Below are positions 47,864 through 62,800 of a stretch of DNA of 64,000 nt, piece by piece. Below the pieces are notes generated by a model that had not been told where the DNA came from, made no database searches, and saw only the letters and a list, made by a program, of their open reading frames with translations. Numbering within the stretch: the first letter of the stretch is position 1; every line of letters starts with the position of its first letter. Made by a program: the position numbers and the translations under genes. The DNA is from Sebastes aleutianus (Eukaryota; Chordata; Actinopteri; Perciformes; Sebastidae), in contig CAKAKS010000031.1 in the NCBI GenBank assembly GCA_916700875.1, positions 7,580,977-7,644,976 on the forward strand, read 5' to 3'.

Positions 47864-50800
47864 TCATCTGGATTTGGTTCTCGTAGATTCCTAAAGAAGA
47901 GAGTAAAGAGTTTGTTTTATTGTTTATACAAATAGTCACATTGTCTTAACATGATGAAGTCCACGCTCACCACCATCAAATGGCCATTCTTCGCCCTGTA
48001 GACCATGGACTCCTGACCACTCTTGAAGTCCACAAAGCCCTCTCTGCCAGGCTGGATGTCAAATCGCACACTGTAACAATTTCACATTGGATTAGGCTCA
48101 TCCATTGTTTTGTTTTTTTACCATTTAGATTTCTAGCTTTCAGATTAATATTACTGTATTACTATACCTGCCCTGGACCACTTTAATGGAGTTCTGCTTG
48201 TTGGCAATGAGACTCAGCTTAGTCAGGGCCTCAAACAGGTAGTCACACTGCAGAACCAGATCCCCCTAAAAGAACAATGGAGTCAGTCCTTCAACTAGTG
48301 GGTTCCGTCCAAAATTCCACACTAACATGCTATTTGGTACGTTAAAACAGTATGTGAGATACTTTAGTATGTTTGAAACCTTAGTAGGAAACCAATAATA
48401 CGTGAATTGCATACTATTTCCGGTGAAATATTACAGTATGCAACGCTGGACATAAATATCCCACAATGCAATGTGGTAGAGACGACAATGTTCATGTCAG
48501 ACATTGACAGACCGCTCTGTAACACTGATAACGCTTCAATTTAAGTGTAATATTTCACTTTGCTGGGCTTAATATATATTTTAAATTAATTCAGACTTTG
48601 ATTCTCACAAACCGTTGTTTTGGTCACATGAGGTGCGCACAGGTTACCATGGTTACACGTCTTCAACCGGCAAGGAGGCTCTCAAGGAAGTATGTCAATT
48701 GATAGTACACAATTTGGTAAGCAGTGCATAGTATGTGATTTCGGAAGAAGGCGTGGTTATTTTTATAATCCCTAAGCCTTGAATGCACAGATTCATAAAG
48801 TAATGTTTCTGATCTGATCTTGTTCTTCATATTGTCTCTAAACTTCTTCTGAACAATACATTGAAAGACAATTTAAATGAGTGGTTTTGAGTCTGAGGAT
48901 TGACTTTATTGCCTTTACAGGCTCGAGCAATTGAACAACGATACGTGCATATTATAAACATGACTTACAGATTGCGTTATCTGTTTTTAAAGTAAGATAG
49001 ACATGGGTAGTTTTCACATTTAAAGAGACGATTAAAACATTGTTTTAGATAACTATAGACACAGTCTGTTGATAGGTCTACCTTTTTCTTGATGTCATCA
49101 CATGTAACATGAAGAATCAGGAAGTTGTCACTCAGGTTGCTGACCGACACACCTATAAAAAGATAAACATGTATGTAACAGCTCGCTGTTACTCTCTCCC
49201 TGTAGCTCTCCCTTCAGATAATGATGCTTATTTTGTCTCATTCGTTACCTTTCAGAGAGATGTAATCTATCCGCTGCTTGATCTTGGCCTCCTCAACCAG
49301 GTAGGCGGCTTCCTGGCTCAAGATGAGCTGCCGGAGACGAGGCCTGAACCCGTTCCTGTCATACTTCACCACCGGCACGCTGTACTGTAGGAGGGACACA
49401 CGTACAAGGTAAGAGTGGATAACAGAAAGGACAAAGATGAAAAATAAAAATCCAATGTTAGTTCACCTTGATGTGCTCATGTTGAATCATCTGGAGCACT
49501 TTGATGCTTATGTCTTCTGCACCTTAATAAAATAAGAGGACACATGAGAGAGGATTTCACACACAGATCGAGTACAATATTACGATACTGTCTCAGTAAT
49601 TCCATCATAACTTGCTTATCAATGTGCAAAATAGTCCATTAACTCCCAGGCTCACAAAGTATCTCAGCATGTATTATCAGGTTTTATTTAATTTGTAAAT
49701 GAAAATATACTGTTGCTATTTTGTTTACAATCTGGAAAGACTTATTCTAAATTTAAAAAGCAAAACTCAAAGAAAATAAATAGAGCATGCATACATCTAA
49801 TGTACAGTACTGCTGGCATCTGCAGTCACCACAGGCTATTATAACTATTCTGTTTTATCATGTTGTATGTATTCTGTACTTAAAAGTAATAATAGAGCTG
49901 CAGTGATCTTGGCCTTTGGGAAACACTGATCGTCATTTTTCACCATTTTCTGGCATTTTATAGATCAAACACCTATTTGATTAATTGATAAAATAATTGA
50001 CAGATTAATCGCCGATGAAAATAATCGTTAGTTGCGGCCCTTAAATTGTATATTCCCGTTCAATGAAAAGAAAATAACTCGGCAGTCTTACCGATCCTGG
50101 TGTCCACGAACGGTCTGCACACACTGAAGGGGTAGTTTTCTTTTTTTCCTTTGAACATGGAGCTTGTCTGTACTTTTAACAGAAGCTGGAAACAGAAAGA
50201 AAGTAAGTTAAGATATTTCCTGAAGTGAATTTGTCTTGGACTCAAGTGTTGCCCACAAACGGTTTTTTTTCTTATTTTTAGTTTAAATGTAGAATGGATG
50301 CATTGTGACTGAATGTATTGTGGTTTCTTACACAAATGTGTTTTAAAACTGTGACGGAGGTTCGATTGTACCTGTGCTTTCCTCTGTGGAGTGATTCCTC
50401 GAACGTACTTCCGAACCATTAGGCGAATGTAGAGTTTCTTCAACAACTGGGAAACCTAGAAAAAAAAACAGTTTGACACCTTTGACACCACCCAAATCAC
50501 CAACCTTTGCCCTCATGCATCCACCCTTACACCTAGACACAGTTGGCGTAAAAAAACACATCACCCACCTCCTGCATTATAGGCGGAGGGGTGAGCCAAG
50601 AGTCTTTTTCCACAACTGTTTTGGGAAGGTTGTCCTTCAGCCGCGTGAGGTAGTTCTGCCTCACGTACGCCAGGTACTCGCTGTTGTCGACGCAGGCCGG
50701 CTGATTTCTAGTTATGAAACCTTTAATGAACCTAGAACAAATGACATATTAGACCGTATGGCCATCTCATCTCATTAAACCTTCAAATAGATGTCATTGT

Positions 50801-53800
50801 GTGAACTTACTTCTGGATGACCTTGACAGCCCATGCTCTCTTATCACGCTCTTTTCTGGCCAGCAGACCTCTCCAGCAGGTCTCAATCTTAGTGGCTATT
50901 TAGATAAGACATGGTAATAAAATGTCATGTGGGCCATTCACAGACATACAGTGAAGGAAAATCTTTTAGTTTGTTCTTATAAATACATCCGTGAGCATTT
51001 TAACACTCACCAGCCTCTCTCTGTTTCATGTAGTCTCCTTTCACTCTGTAGCCTTTGTACTTGGCCTGAATCCTTGTTGCTGCAACAATGACAGTTCCAG
51101 TTTCACCCTCAGTAGTGTTATGACGGTCAGTAGCTTTACAAGTAAATGTACAGAAACAACAACTCACCTAGCTTATGTTTGCAGACCTGAAAGGCGTCTT
51201 CTGTTGCGAACAGAGTTCTAGGGTGCCGGATGAAAATTTTTGTCCTTTAGGGAAAGAGACAAACAGTGAGAAGTTCCTGTATCTCTTCATAGACTATAGT
51301 CTATATGGCACCCACACATTAATGTCTGCCTACCTGCCCATCTTGTACTCATCTGATTTGTAGCCCAGGTGTTTGATCAGGCAGTGCACACCTTCTGCTG
51401 CCGTACCTTTCCAGTTGGGCCAGGTTTCGGGACACAGAGCCTTATACCTATATAGCACAGCAGAAGAGTCACACACAGCTAAAATGAAAACATGCCAAAT
51501 GTCTTCTGCAAGAAAAAAGAGAAACTTTATGTGCATTTTTGGATGCAAACAAGAGTGAAAGTGTGCTTAGCTACCTCTGGAGAAAGATCTCGTATTTGCG
51601 TCGGTAAGCAAACCCAGCGCGCCTGACCCTCAGGTGCTCCATCAGCCCCAGGTACTTAACCTGATGTCTCACTAACACATCATCAAAGCGTCCTGCAGGG
51701 GACGCCAAAAGTCATCTAAAGAGTTCAGGGGTCAAAACTTGTCTGGTCTAACTTCATGCGCTGGCTGACTGCACGTTGAACATACAGTAAACAGTATAAG
51801 CTTGGCTAGGGCTCTAAGGTCTTTTCAGAAGTGGAGGGTTTTCGGGGACTCACCTGGCTGCTTGGCTTCATTGGGTTTGATGCAGCGGACATACCAGGGC
51901 TCTTTAGACATTAAAATCTCCGTCAAGCCCACCAGGCTGCTCTTAAACTGAGTCACCACCTGGGGAGTCACAGGAAAATGGCAGGTATACAAGTGTCAAT
52001 GGTTTGTTTAAAGTAGTTGAGTAAATTGTCATCTGATTTGTTTCTTACAGTTTCAGGTCTCCTCTTGCTGTCCGGCTCAGTAGAAGGAAAACAGTGTTTG
52101 ATAATTGCATTCTTGGACTGTCGCATGACCTTAAGGAGAGGAAACACATGTGAGATACAGTATACCTTAAATCATAATGTAATGTAATAGTTATGCTCCT
52201 TAAATGTTATATTCAGTTCCATTTTGGTGCTTTTTGGTAGCAGTGGAGGATATCAGAAGTGATACAGTCAGGTCTGTAATCAAGTCCAACTTAATCGAGC
52301 GCAAGTCAAGTCCGAGTCCAACAAGGCACGAGCCCAAGACAAGTGCAAGACTTCAAAAAAGCGGACTCGAGTACTACAGCCCCGCATACGGTAGATTCAG
52401 AGCACATATTGTATTTGTGTAATACAATGAATCAAATACATTTGCTTATCACCTGGTTTCATACTAAAGAAATGAAATGAAATTACCTCTTTCCCATTTC
52501 GATACAGGAGATCATTGTTTTTGTCCAAGAATCCTGAAAGTTTAAAGAACGAAGAGAAACTGTAAAATAGCAAGTAGTGTAGTATTTCTAACACATTCTT
52601 CCTCTTACAAATTAAAAGTTGAATTCATAAGCAATAAAATGAGATGTAAAATATATACATTTCACCAAAAATGCCTATTTTAACTAAGAACATTTCTTTT
52701 CATGTATATACAGTATGTGTCTATATATATATATATTTTTGGGGAGCTTTTATTTTGTCAATTTTATTTTCGTTGTGTGACCTTTGACCCTGTCAGCAAT
52801 GTCACCTCCAGTTTGCCAGAGAGGCTGAGGAGAGGCGAGTCTATAGCAGTGCTTCTGTCAATCAATGGTGATTTAAAACGTGATAAAAACACTAAACAGT
52901 GATGCAAATCTTCCTTTCTATGAATCACAGACCTAGTATAGCAGTTTAACTTGTCCTTACAGCACCACTAACATGCTAGTTTACTGATCTCAAGCTACTA
53001 GCTAGAGCATGCAGGTGGTTTCTCATGCGGTCTGCTGTCGTTTATCCACGTATGTGGGCTCCTGCATTATGTCTTTAGTTCTTTTGTTAAAAATATTAGT
53101 CTGGTTAACAATGTTGTGTTTTTACAACTAATTGTATCATGAGAAGGCTCATGTTTAGGGTTAATATTATATTTTATTCATTATAGAATATAAGAAATTG
53201 AAGGCATTTTGTTGTCAAAGTTAGTTAACACTGACTACATTACTATTTGAAAGTGATGTATTTGTATGCATATATTGAGAACTAAGAATGTGACGTATGT
53301 AATGGCAGATAAATGGTGAGAGCAGTTATTTGCTGACTTGATGACTCATATCTACTCATGCTAATGTTGCACTACATTTTAGCAAAAGGCCGATGTTGCA
53401 TAGGCTCAGTTAATGGTGCTGTAATAGAGAGACACATTATTTAACATACAGAGGTATTTCATCTCTTACCAACAACGCAGTATGTAACCTCCCCAGCGTA
53501 GTGCAAGAGGCGGAAGTCTCCTCTGTCCAGTGTTTTCCTCGTCTTTTGGTCTGCAATTTTGTGTCTGCAGGAAGGGGAAAGTTAGTGTAGGTTATTAGGA
53601 TGTGCTGGCCTGACCATGTGTAGACAACGTGCACTTTCTGTAAAGCAATAGTGTAGAGCTCACGTGACAAAATGAGGGTGACCACCAATCTTTTCCTCCA
53701 TCTTCTCCAGGAAGGTGAGATCTGTGGCCTCTCCAGGACGTAAACATTCTTCGTCCTATATATGAGAGGACAAGCATCAATAATTCAGCCATGGTTTGGT

Positions 53801-56800
53801 TTTGTGGGCAAGCGTAGGACCATAACTTAATCAGATCTTTACCAATAAAGAGATGATTCCTCTGTGCTTCTCCTCCACAAGATCACAGATTATCTTGTTG
53901 TTGAAAAATGGCACCGATTCCCACTGGTGTGCATAAACAAACGAGAAAAGCGTTAGTGGTTGAGAATCAGTTTTTATTGTATGTGAGTTTATTTCTTGCA
54001 CCGTGAGCCACAAATGACAACATAATGTAAGGATTAATAGCGTTATTACTTCAATCCCTTCCATCTCGTACTCCTCCTGCTCTGACTTGAGGGTCAGCTG
54101 GATGAAAAGCTGCTGCAGCTTCTCGTTGCAGTAGTTGATGCAAAACTGCTCAAAGCTAAAATAAATCATAGGCGACGTCAGTATCTGATTCTTCATTTCA
54201 CACTGAATCAGCTCATATGTGCATGACCTCACCTGTTCACGTTGAAAACCTCGAAACCATAGATGTCCAACAGACCGATTATTGTTTTCCTGGAGGAATC
54301 CTGCAGAGGATTTACACAGATAGAATTTCTGCACATGGAAAATCTGCTGTTGATGGTATTGTGAAGCTAGGAGAAATGCAACCTCATATGTTGGTGTTAC
54401 TTTAAACCAATAAAATAACATTCTAGGGGGAAAAAATCAGCCCAAAGACAGATTTTCCAGATGTGCTGTTTCTGGAATTGGGTGTTTTCAGACACACAAC
54501 CAATCAAATGGCTGCCTCAGGCTGGCTAAAATCTCGTTACCTCAATTTTCTCCTCATTTCCGTGATCTTTATGAGACAGGTTTGGCTAGGCAAGATCAGA
54601 AAGAGAGTAGATTGCTTTTTTTTCCTCACCTTGTTAACTAAAGATTCATTGATCTTGTTGACCAGCCAGTTGAAAGTGCGGCCATAGATGGCTTTGGCAA
54701 GAGCGTCCCTGGCGTATAATGCATGGTCCACGGAGAAGGGACTGAACACCTTTAACATCAGAATAATGTAGATGATTAAAATTAAACACTACAAACAAGT
54801 TAAACATGTTTTGTACCATAAATTCAATAGGGATGCACCGATATCGGATATCAGGTCGATGCAGATTCAAATAGCTGCATCGGATATCAGTGACAACAAG
54901 GCCGATCTATTCAATTCACTTCAATGTTTATATACTATATACTTTTAATTCCTGTGTAAGTTTTAACCAAATTTGAAGATTTTTTTCCACATTGCTGGTG
55001 CATGATTTATTATTGTAATAATAAATAACAATTCAGTAAATATATATCTATGTATTTATTTGTGACATTTTGCTTTACAAAGTTAGGAAAACAATGTTTA
55101 GCCTGATGTTGCCTTACACATAAAAGAATGATCCCAGTCACTTCCACACAGTGAGGCATACAGCTTATCAACTAAACACTGGATCGATACTCCGTATCGT
55201 CCATACCCAAGGCCCAGGTATCAGGACTAAAAAAGTCAGATTGGTGCATCCCTAAAATGAAATAAAAGAAGTCAAGTCACCTCCTCTGTTTTGGCTTCAA
55301 TCTTCCTGTGGGTTAAGCCCTGTTGTAGCACCTGAGCAGGAATCCCCAACAACTGCACAGAAAAGAAAAAAAGAACCAAACATGTAGCACCACAGCTCTT
55401 CTTGATCTAAATTAGAAAGCTGCTTGAAGACAGACGAAGGGTTTTAAACTATCTAGGCTCACCTTTGACACCCAGTGCATCTCCTGGTTGTTGTTGAGAG
55501 TGGCATATCCTCGAGCATCTGCTTCAAACTTGATATTTCCCAGATGGAGCACACTAGCGATTATTCCAAACAGGTGCTGCATTTACACCCAGAGAGAAAT
55601 ACCTGATAAATAACCAGCAAAATGTATCATGCATTTAAATAAAGTGTTGTCCAAATTTACTGTACCACCTCACCTCAATATCACTCTCGCTGAACTCTAT
55701 GACGGAGAGGGCTTTCCGCACCATCCTCCAGTCACTTTTATCATTGATAGAGCTAACTTTGGCACAATCACCCTGGAGGAGACAAAGTAAGTATAAGAAG
55801 TCTGAGGCAAGAGGTTTTTGCTGCACTAGATTAAATAAGTGTTTGTTTGTTTTCCACTGACCTGCACCAGGTAACTGTAGTGCTGGCAGTTTCTCTCCAG
55901 GCCGAGCCAGCGGAGCAGATCTTCCTCTCCTCCCTCCACCAGCTGGTAGAAGATATGGAAGTTTCTCTCTCCGTGGTTCTGGTGGACCACACGGGACTTC
56001 TCCAGCAGATAACTCAGGATGTGACCCCCAACTGCGCCACCCTGAGGGAAGAAGGTAACCCCTAGTCAGTGCTCGGTGTGAATCTTCAGGTCATTACATT
56101 GCTTTGTTATATTATCCTGACATTGTAATTTGTACTGGAATGTAATGAAGATATTTCAATCCACCTGGTGGTCGAACTGGATGTCCATGTATTTCCCAAA
56201 GCGGCTCGAGTTGTCATTCTTCAGGGTTTTGGCATTTCCGAAAGCCTGGACGATACAAAACAAAATAAGGCGATAAATGCCTCATTTAAAGGAGCAGTGT
56301 GTATGATCTGGCGGTATCTAGTGATGAGTTTGCAGATTGCAACCAACTGAAGCCTCTCCCGTGTGCCAAGCGTGTAGAAGAACTACGGTGGCCGACACAA
56401 ATACGCAAATGGCCCTCTCTAGAGCTGTTGTAGGTCATTTGAAGCAGTGCCAGAGCGTAGAGTATGTGTAGACGTAGGAAGTGTGTGGTGAAGCAAGAGA
56501 GAGAGAGTGGCGGCGACGGCAGCAAGAAACGTTATCAACTCCGGCCCAAGCAGGAAAAGTTATAGGAGTTTAGTTTAGAAGCATGGTGGTGCAACATGGT
56601 GGACTCCATGAAGAGGACCCGCTCACTATTTAGATATAAACGGCTCATTCTAAGCTAATGAAAACACAATGATTCTAATTATCAGGTGATTATACACTAA
56701 TGAAAACATGGTTATGAACATTATATTCAATTTCTGCCAATAGATCCCCATATTTGTTACACACTGGTCCTTTAACATTATGTTTTCCTCTAAAATGGTC

Positions 56801-59800
56801 TTAACAACGCAGAAGTGTTGGCACACACATCCATGTCACTGACCTCAAGCACTGGGTTGGAGAGAAGCAGCCTGTCCCGGACATTGTTCAGGAGTTTGGT
56901 ACTTGGACAGCTGACAGCGTAGAATTGCAGGATTTTCTTGGAGGCCTCGGTCTTGCCGGCCCCGCTCTCCCCTGAGATCAGGATGAAGTGGTTGTTGAAC
57001 TCAGACTGCATGGTGCGGAAGACGTTGTCCGCCAGCGCATAACTGGAAGTACAGTAATAGGTCAAGGTCAGCATCCCTTTAACAATTCAGACTCAGCATA
57101 GATCTTTTTTTTTGCATCAGAAAACTAGTATCTACTTTTTTGTCCTGAACACAATGTAGCTTTCAACACTCCCGTAGAAGTTACATTTCTCTCTCCATTT
57201 ACAGCAAGAGTTAAAAAATAAAAACAAAGCTCCATATCGTCGTTATTTCTTTATCAGATAGCTAGCTGACAGTTGACAGATGAAAGGAAATGAGGGGAGA
57301 GGAGATGAAGCATGACCTGCAACAAAGGTCTCAAAGGTCGTTGCGGTTCATGGATGGCGCCTTAACCCCTCATGACATCAGACATAAACTCTTATGTCAC
57401 ATTGACATCCTGTCTTTTTTTCCCTCTAATGTAATAACGTTTCATTCAATTGAATGTTTAATTTATGTGTTTATAACAAGATTATGAGCCTACAGCCACA
57501 CTACTGGCTCTGAGGCTATACAGCGGTACCTTTAGGTTATCATGTTCACATCTCAGTTTGCAAAGAAAATCAAGTAAAGTACAACCGAGTCTGATAGGAA
57601 TAGGAATGTCTTTAGTTTTGCAGGTTTTGCTCTTAAACCAAAGTTTTGGAGAAATTATAATTTTGACCTGATGATGGCGCTGGATGAAAAGTTTGGGGAT
57701 TACCAAAGTCAGTATGACAATCCATCCATTCCACTGTATACCAATACACAGTCAAATAAATTAAAAAAAATCTTACATATGAGGTGGTAGCTCAAAGAAG
57801 TTCACACCCATGTAGGTATCCATTTGCTTCTTGCTGTAGATATCGAACTCTTTATATGGGTTGACCGACACCAAGAGAGTTCCAATGTAGGTCTGCAGAG
57901 AAAGACAAGGACAGGAAGTCATGTTCTGCAACTCTTGCACATTTCATAATACAGGAGATTGTTTTTTTTAAAACATTACATGACATTGAAGGAAAGCAGT
58001 GTGGTGTCCATGCATCACTCTGCTGATAAGTCATTTTGTTCCTCTTATCAAAAGCAATAAGTTTGGTTAATCACTTGTCGTGACCTCCCGGACAGCAGTG
58101 ACCTTTAACTTGCTCACTCCGCAAATGGAAAAAACAGGAGCTGCTGCTTCAGCAACACAACGTGCCAGGTTCAGCAGAAGCAGCATTAGGACCTTGTTGG
58201 GTTGAAGGTCGAGGTTTAATCAGAGTAAGAGAAAGAGCCGTGTTATCCAACATTAACACCACGCAGGAAGACTCACGTAAATGAGATTCTCATGGAAACG
58301 TTTCCTCAGGTTGTCCAGGAAGGCACTCTCGCTCGTGTAGGCGTCCAGGAGAACGAAATCCTGGATGCCCACGCGATCCCGGGCTGTCAGGGAGGCCTCC
58401 ATGTTCCTCAGGATCTGGTTACAGCGCACCTCCAGGCTCTGTGCCCGAGCAGGAACACATCAGTGACATGACAAGGAAACGAGGTATCACAACACGACTA
58501 AGTGAAATGTCAAAACTGTATTATGTATTTAATGAGACCTTGATGATGCTCTCTACAGATGTTATTTTTGGCCCCAGTTCTCATTCCTTCTGTCAAGACC
58601 AGGCCTATATGTCCCATCCTTTTCCTTTGTGTCCTGTTTTCCCTAAAACTTATCTGTTTTTGTTGAGGTTGTCACCACTCAAGAACACATACACATACAT
58701 GCTCACAATCATGGACAATCTGGGATATATATTTCCCAGTGGGCGTCTCATGTCCTGCCCGTTTGTCCCTATATCTCTGACTTCCAGTCAGAGCCGTTAT
58801 AGCGGCCTTGGCTACATCCTCTATGCTCATGACAAATCTAAATCCAGCCACCACTATCTAATCTGCTTCTGTGCTCTCTAAAGAGTCATCAGTCTTGTTC
58901 ACGGCAAGGACAGGACGAACACGTAATACTCGGCCTGCACTATAGAAGCTTCATATATTCTACAGTTTAATAAAAGATTAACACAATAACTGACACAAGT
59001 ACAAACTTAATCAAGTGAAATCTAGAAGTGATTACAGTGATTATATTATGTATAAACACAGGATATGTTCTGCCACTTAAAGATACACAACTTAAGAAGA
59101 AGTGCCAGGTAAAATAATCAGCCAACACAATGCACTTTAATTACGGTGCTATGAAAGAGCCACCCGGTATTACGCTTCAGTAGTTTGGCTCTCATCACTG
59201 CCAAGTTGACCCGTCACCAAGTCGGAGTAACTGACACTCACAGATCATTGTCTAGTAAAACAAGCTGATGTTCTACTGACCCAGCAGAAACGTACAGCAA
59301 AATGTCACAATAAGTCATATCCTGAAAACCAGATGTGATCAAAAAAATGCTTTGCAGGGATAAGTGCAAAATGTTACCTACCCCGAAGGTCCCAAATGTA
59401 TGTGTGCCTCTGTACCTTTTCTGAACTGAACATCTGGTTTTATTGAAGGGAAAGGACAGTAGTATGACAGGAAACACTGATAGATTACAGTCTCTACTTC
59501 CCTCAATAGGAAACCATCAATAATGCAGTGAGTGTGCAACAAAGGAAGCAAATCTCATTCAAAATATGTATTTGTGAACTTTAAATATTAATTGTGTCCT
59601 TTTTATACAGCACTGTTGTTTTTAAAGCACCTTTCTTGTTGTGTTTAAGTGTTTGACAGCATAAAAGACAAAAAAAGCTGATTAATACAGAAAATTTGAT
59701 AATGCTTTAAATACAGTACACATTAAATGGCCCTGTCAGTTTTCCCTCAGTGGCCCAAACACAAGTCCAACAACTGGTCGCAGAACTATATTATGAGAAA

Positions 59801-62800
59801 TTGAAAGCATTTTGAAACATGCTTGTAAATATCATACCTTAAAGTGGCAATCTCAAACATCTTCATTTCAATAAATGTCTGTTAAGTCACTATTGCCAAA
59901 TGAGGTAACACAATGGTGATTGAGCCTATAGCCCACTGATGAAAATATTGCAATATCTATATAACTGCAGTATTATGAAATGGATGTCTGTGGTGACATT
60001 CATGGAAAAATGCTGTTGTAGACACAAAAGATGGAACAATGCACACAATTCCTGAAACTAGATTTTTTTTCTATTCTATTTCTATGTTCATGTATCAAGA
60101 AAAAGACTCCAGACTAAACTTGAAAACTGCTAATTTCGACGCACAATTCCAATTTTTTCACTCAAATAGAAATTTTAAATCAACCAGGACTGAAATCTTA
60201 AGGATTCCCACTTTAAATACTAGCTTAAAGGTACAGTGTGTAGGATTTGGCACATCTAGTGGTGTGGTTGCAGATTGCAACGAGCTGAGTACCCCTCCGC
60301 TCGCTCCTCCCTTTCCAAGACTGTGGTAACGTGAGCTCAGAGGCGAGCCATACCATAATAACACTACATTAGGAGCAACAGAAGTCAGACGGCGGCTGGC
60401 GGTACCACGGTTTTGCATTCTGCAGCTCACATTACCACATTTCCCCAATGTGTCGGAGACCTAGGTTTGCCTTCAGGTAACGCAAAACGTGAAAGGCTCT
60501 AATTAGAGTCAGTGTTTGGTTTGACCTTTCTGGGCTACTGTAGAAACATGTTGAAGTAACATGGCGGACTGTGAAGAGGACTTGCTCCCTATATAGATAT
60601 GAAGGGCTCATTCTAAACTAACAAAAACACAAAGATTCTTAATTTCAGGTGATTATACACACTAATAAAAACATTGTTATGAATATTATATTCCATTTCG
60701 GCTAATAGTTCCCCTGAAATGTTACACACTGAGTTTAAGGTTGAAACCCCAAAAAAGAATAGCAGTACATATAAATAAAACTAGATACCAAATGCCTTTT
60801 CCAATTTAATCACCGAGGTGTCCTCTCCCAAACGTTTAACATTTCTTGATGGGAATTTCTTTGTGTGTCTGTGAATAACACCTGAAAAAATCCTTCTGAC
60901 ACTCCAACTGTTCTTTGATAAGTTGGGTTTTGCTGTCAAGGCTCTAAATGTCTTGCATCAAATGCAAAAGTAAACAAAAAGAGGTAAAGCAGCGAGCCGC
61001 TAGGTCTGTCTCAGACACTCTGCCCTGTTGTTGGCTCTGTGTGGGCGTCTGTGTGAGCAGGTTGTTGGCCGGGCACCGAGTAGAGGGCCGAGATTTTCTG
61101 CCATTCAGAGGAAACGTGACCTCTGCTTGGACACGTGGCAGATGGTAAAACAACAGTATGCTGTAAGAGGATGGACAGTTTTGCTAAAGATAGAGAGCAA
61201 CAAGATAAGATGTGGCTTTTTCCTGGCAACATTGTCATCTGATGTAAACTGGACAGTGTCCCTGACGTTTAAGATATGAACAGAGATGAACGAAACACAG
61301 TCCAGTGTATAAGGTAACACACAAAAATATCCAAAATGAACAACTAAGATAAACATCAAATTTTGATGTCAGGCTACAACGGAAGAGGAAAGTCTATCTG
61401 ACCTGGAGACCATCACCTGAGAGGGTGCTCCATTGTCCCTGTCTATCCAGTATGGTGCAGGATCCTGTTACGCAGCCACAAAGTGGCAGTTAGGCTCCTG
61501 AAAGAGATAGCGCTCCTCGTGGGCCATTGACTGACACCACACATCACCCAGGGCAACACACATTTAGGGGCTCCAGGTGTTTAGAGAAACCTGACCGTCA
61601 CAGGCCTCCATCACACCAGTCAAGTACAGTACCTCCACTGTTGCTACTGTTTCCACAAGCATACAGTGAGTCGGTGACATGCTATGACCCGATTACCCAG
61701 TTTGGGTACATGTTGCGTCGCTAAATTGATTAAACGTGTTAGACAGTAAAATGTAGTTCACTTTTATTTAAAGCAGCATTCATTTCTTTTTCGCAACATT
61801 TTTTTTTTTTTTTAACCTTTTTTTACTTTAGAAAGTCGTTGTTGTGAACATATTAGCAAAAAGTTGTCTATTTCCTCATCCCGTACACAGAGCAACATTA
61901 GTATTCAGTTGGAGTTGTGTTTCTGGTCACCTGACATCCAATTTTTACTCTATTTTAGCTCCGTTTTTGGTCGCCACCAATTGCTGAGGGAAATATGTGT
62001 CTTTAACTGCTAAGTGCTCCGCTATGTTCACAAGCAAGTCACTAACTTTGTCTGTCTGTCGTTTGGTGCTGAGCTGGTAGCATACAATGGGTTCCTGAGA
62101 GGTATTCATTGAAAATTGCTTCTGCGGCAGAGTGAACCATCCTAAACAGTAAAGTTGTGGGCATAGACTGTACTGTATATGAGAAATGGCAGCATCACTG
62201 TGACGTCACCCATTGTTTTGTGCACTGCTGTTTTGAAGCCTCGAGTTCGGCATCTTGGCCGTCGCCCCCTTTGTTTTTAGCCGTTGCCATCTTGGATATT
62301 TTACAACCAGAAGTGACACAAGAGGGTGGAGCCAACACTGATTAATGATCTTTAGGCGATCAAATTGTTATAGTTAACTTCCATGACCTGAAAACACACT
62401 GTGAAAGGGTTAAAGTTCTAAAAACAAAACAGGGACATCACCCAGACCAGACAACACCGTGGTAGCGACCTGTCAATCCCATGGTAACCACGCCCTAAAG
62501 CATCCCCTGCTTTATGGTCTATTTGACTCTAAATGGGACCATCATTTACTAAATGAACATCATGCTGTATTGAAGAAGACTTGAAACTATAGATTTAGAC
62601 CATATACTCATGTTTACTGAGGTAATAAATCAAGTGAGAAGAAGGCTCATTTTCTCATAGACTTCTTTACAATCTGACTTCTTTTTTACAACCAGAGGAG
62701 TCGCCCCCTGCTGGTTGTTAGAAAGAATGCAAGTTTAAGGCACTTCAGCATTGGCTTCACTTTTCACAACCAGTTGCTGCTTGGTTGCGGGATATAAACC

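Noticed and set aside
58441..58881. 146-residue open frame on the + strand in myo1h intron 1
   Set aside because: No family resemblance, and antisense to a well-supported gene in a repeat-bearing intron; a chance open frame.
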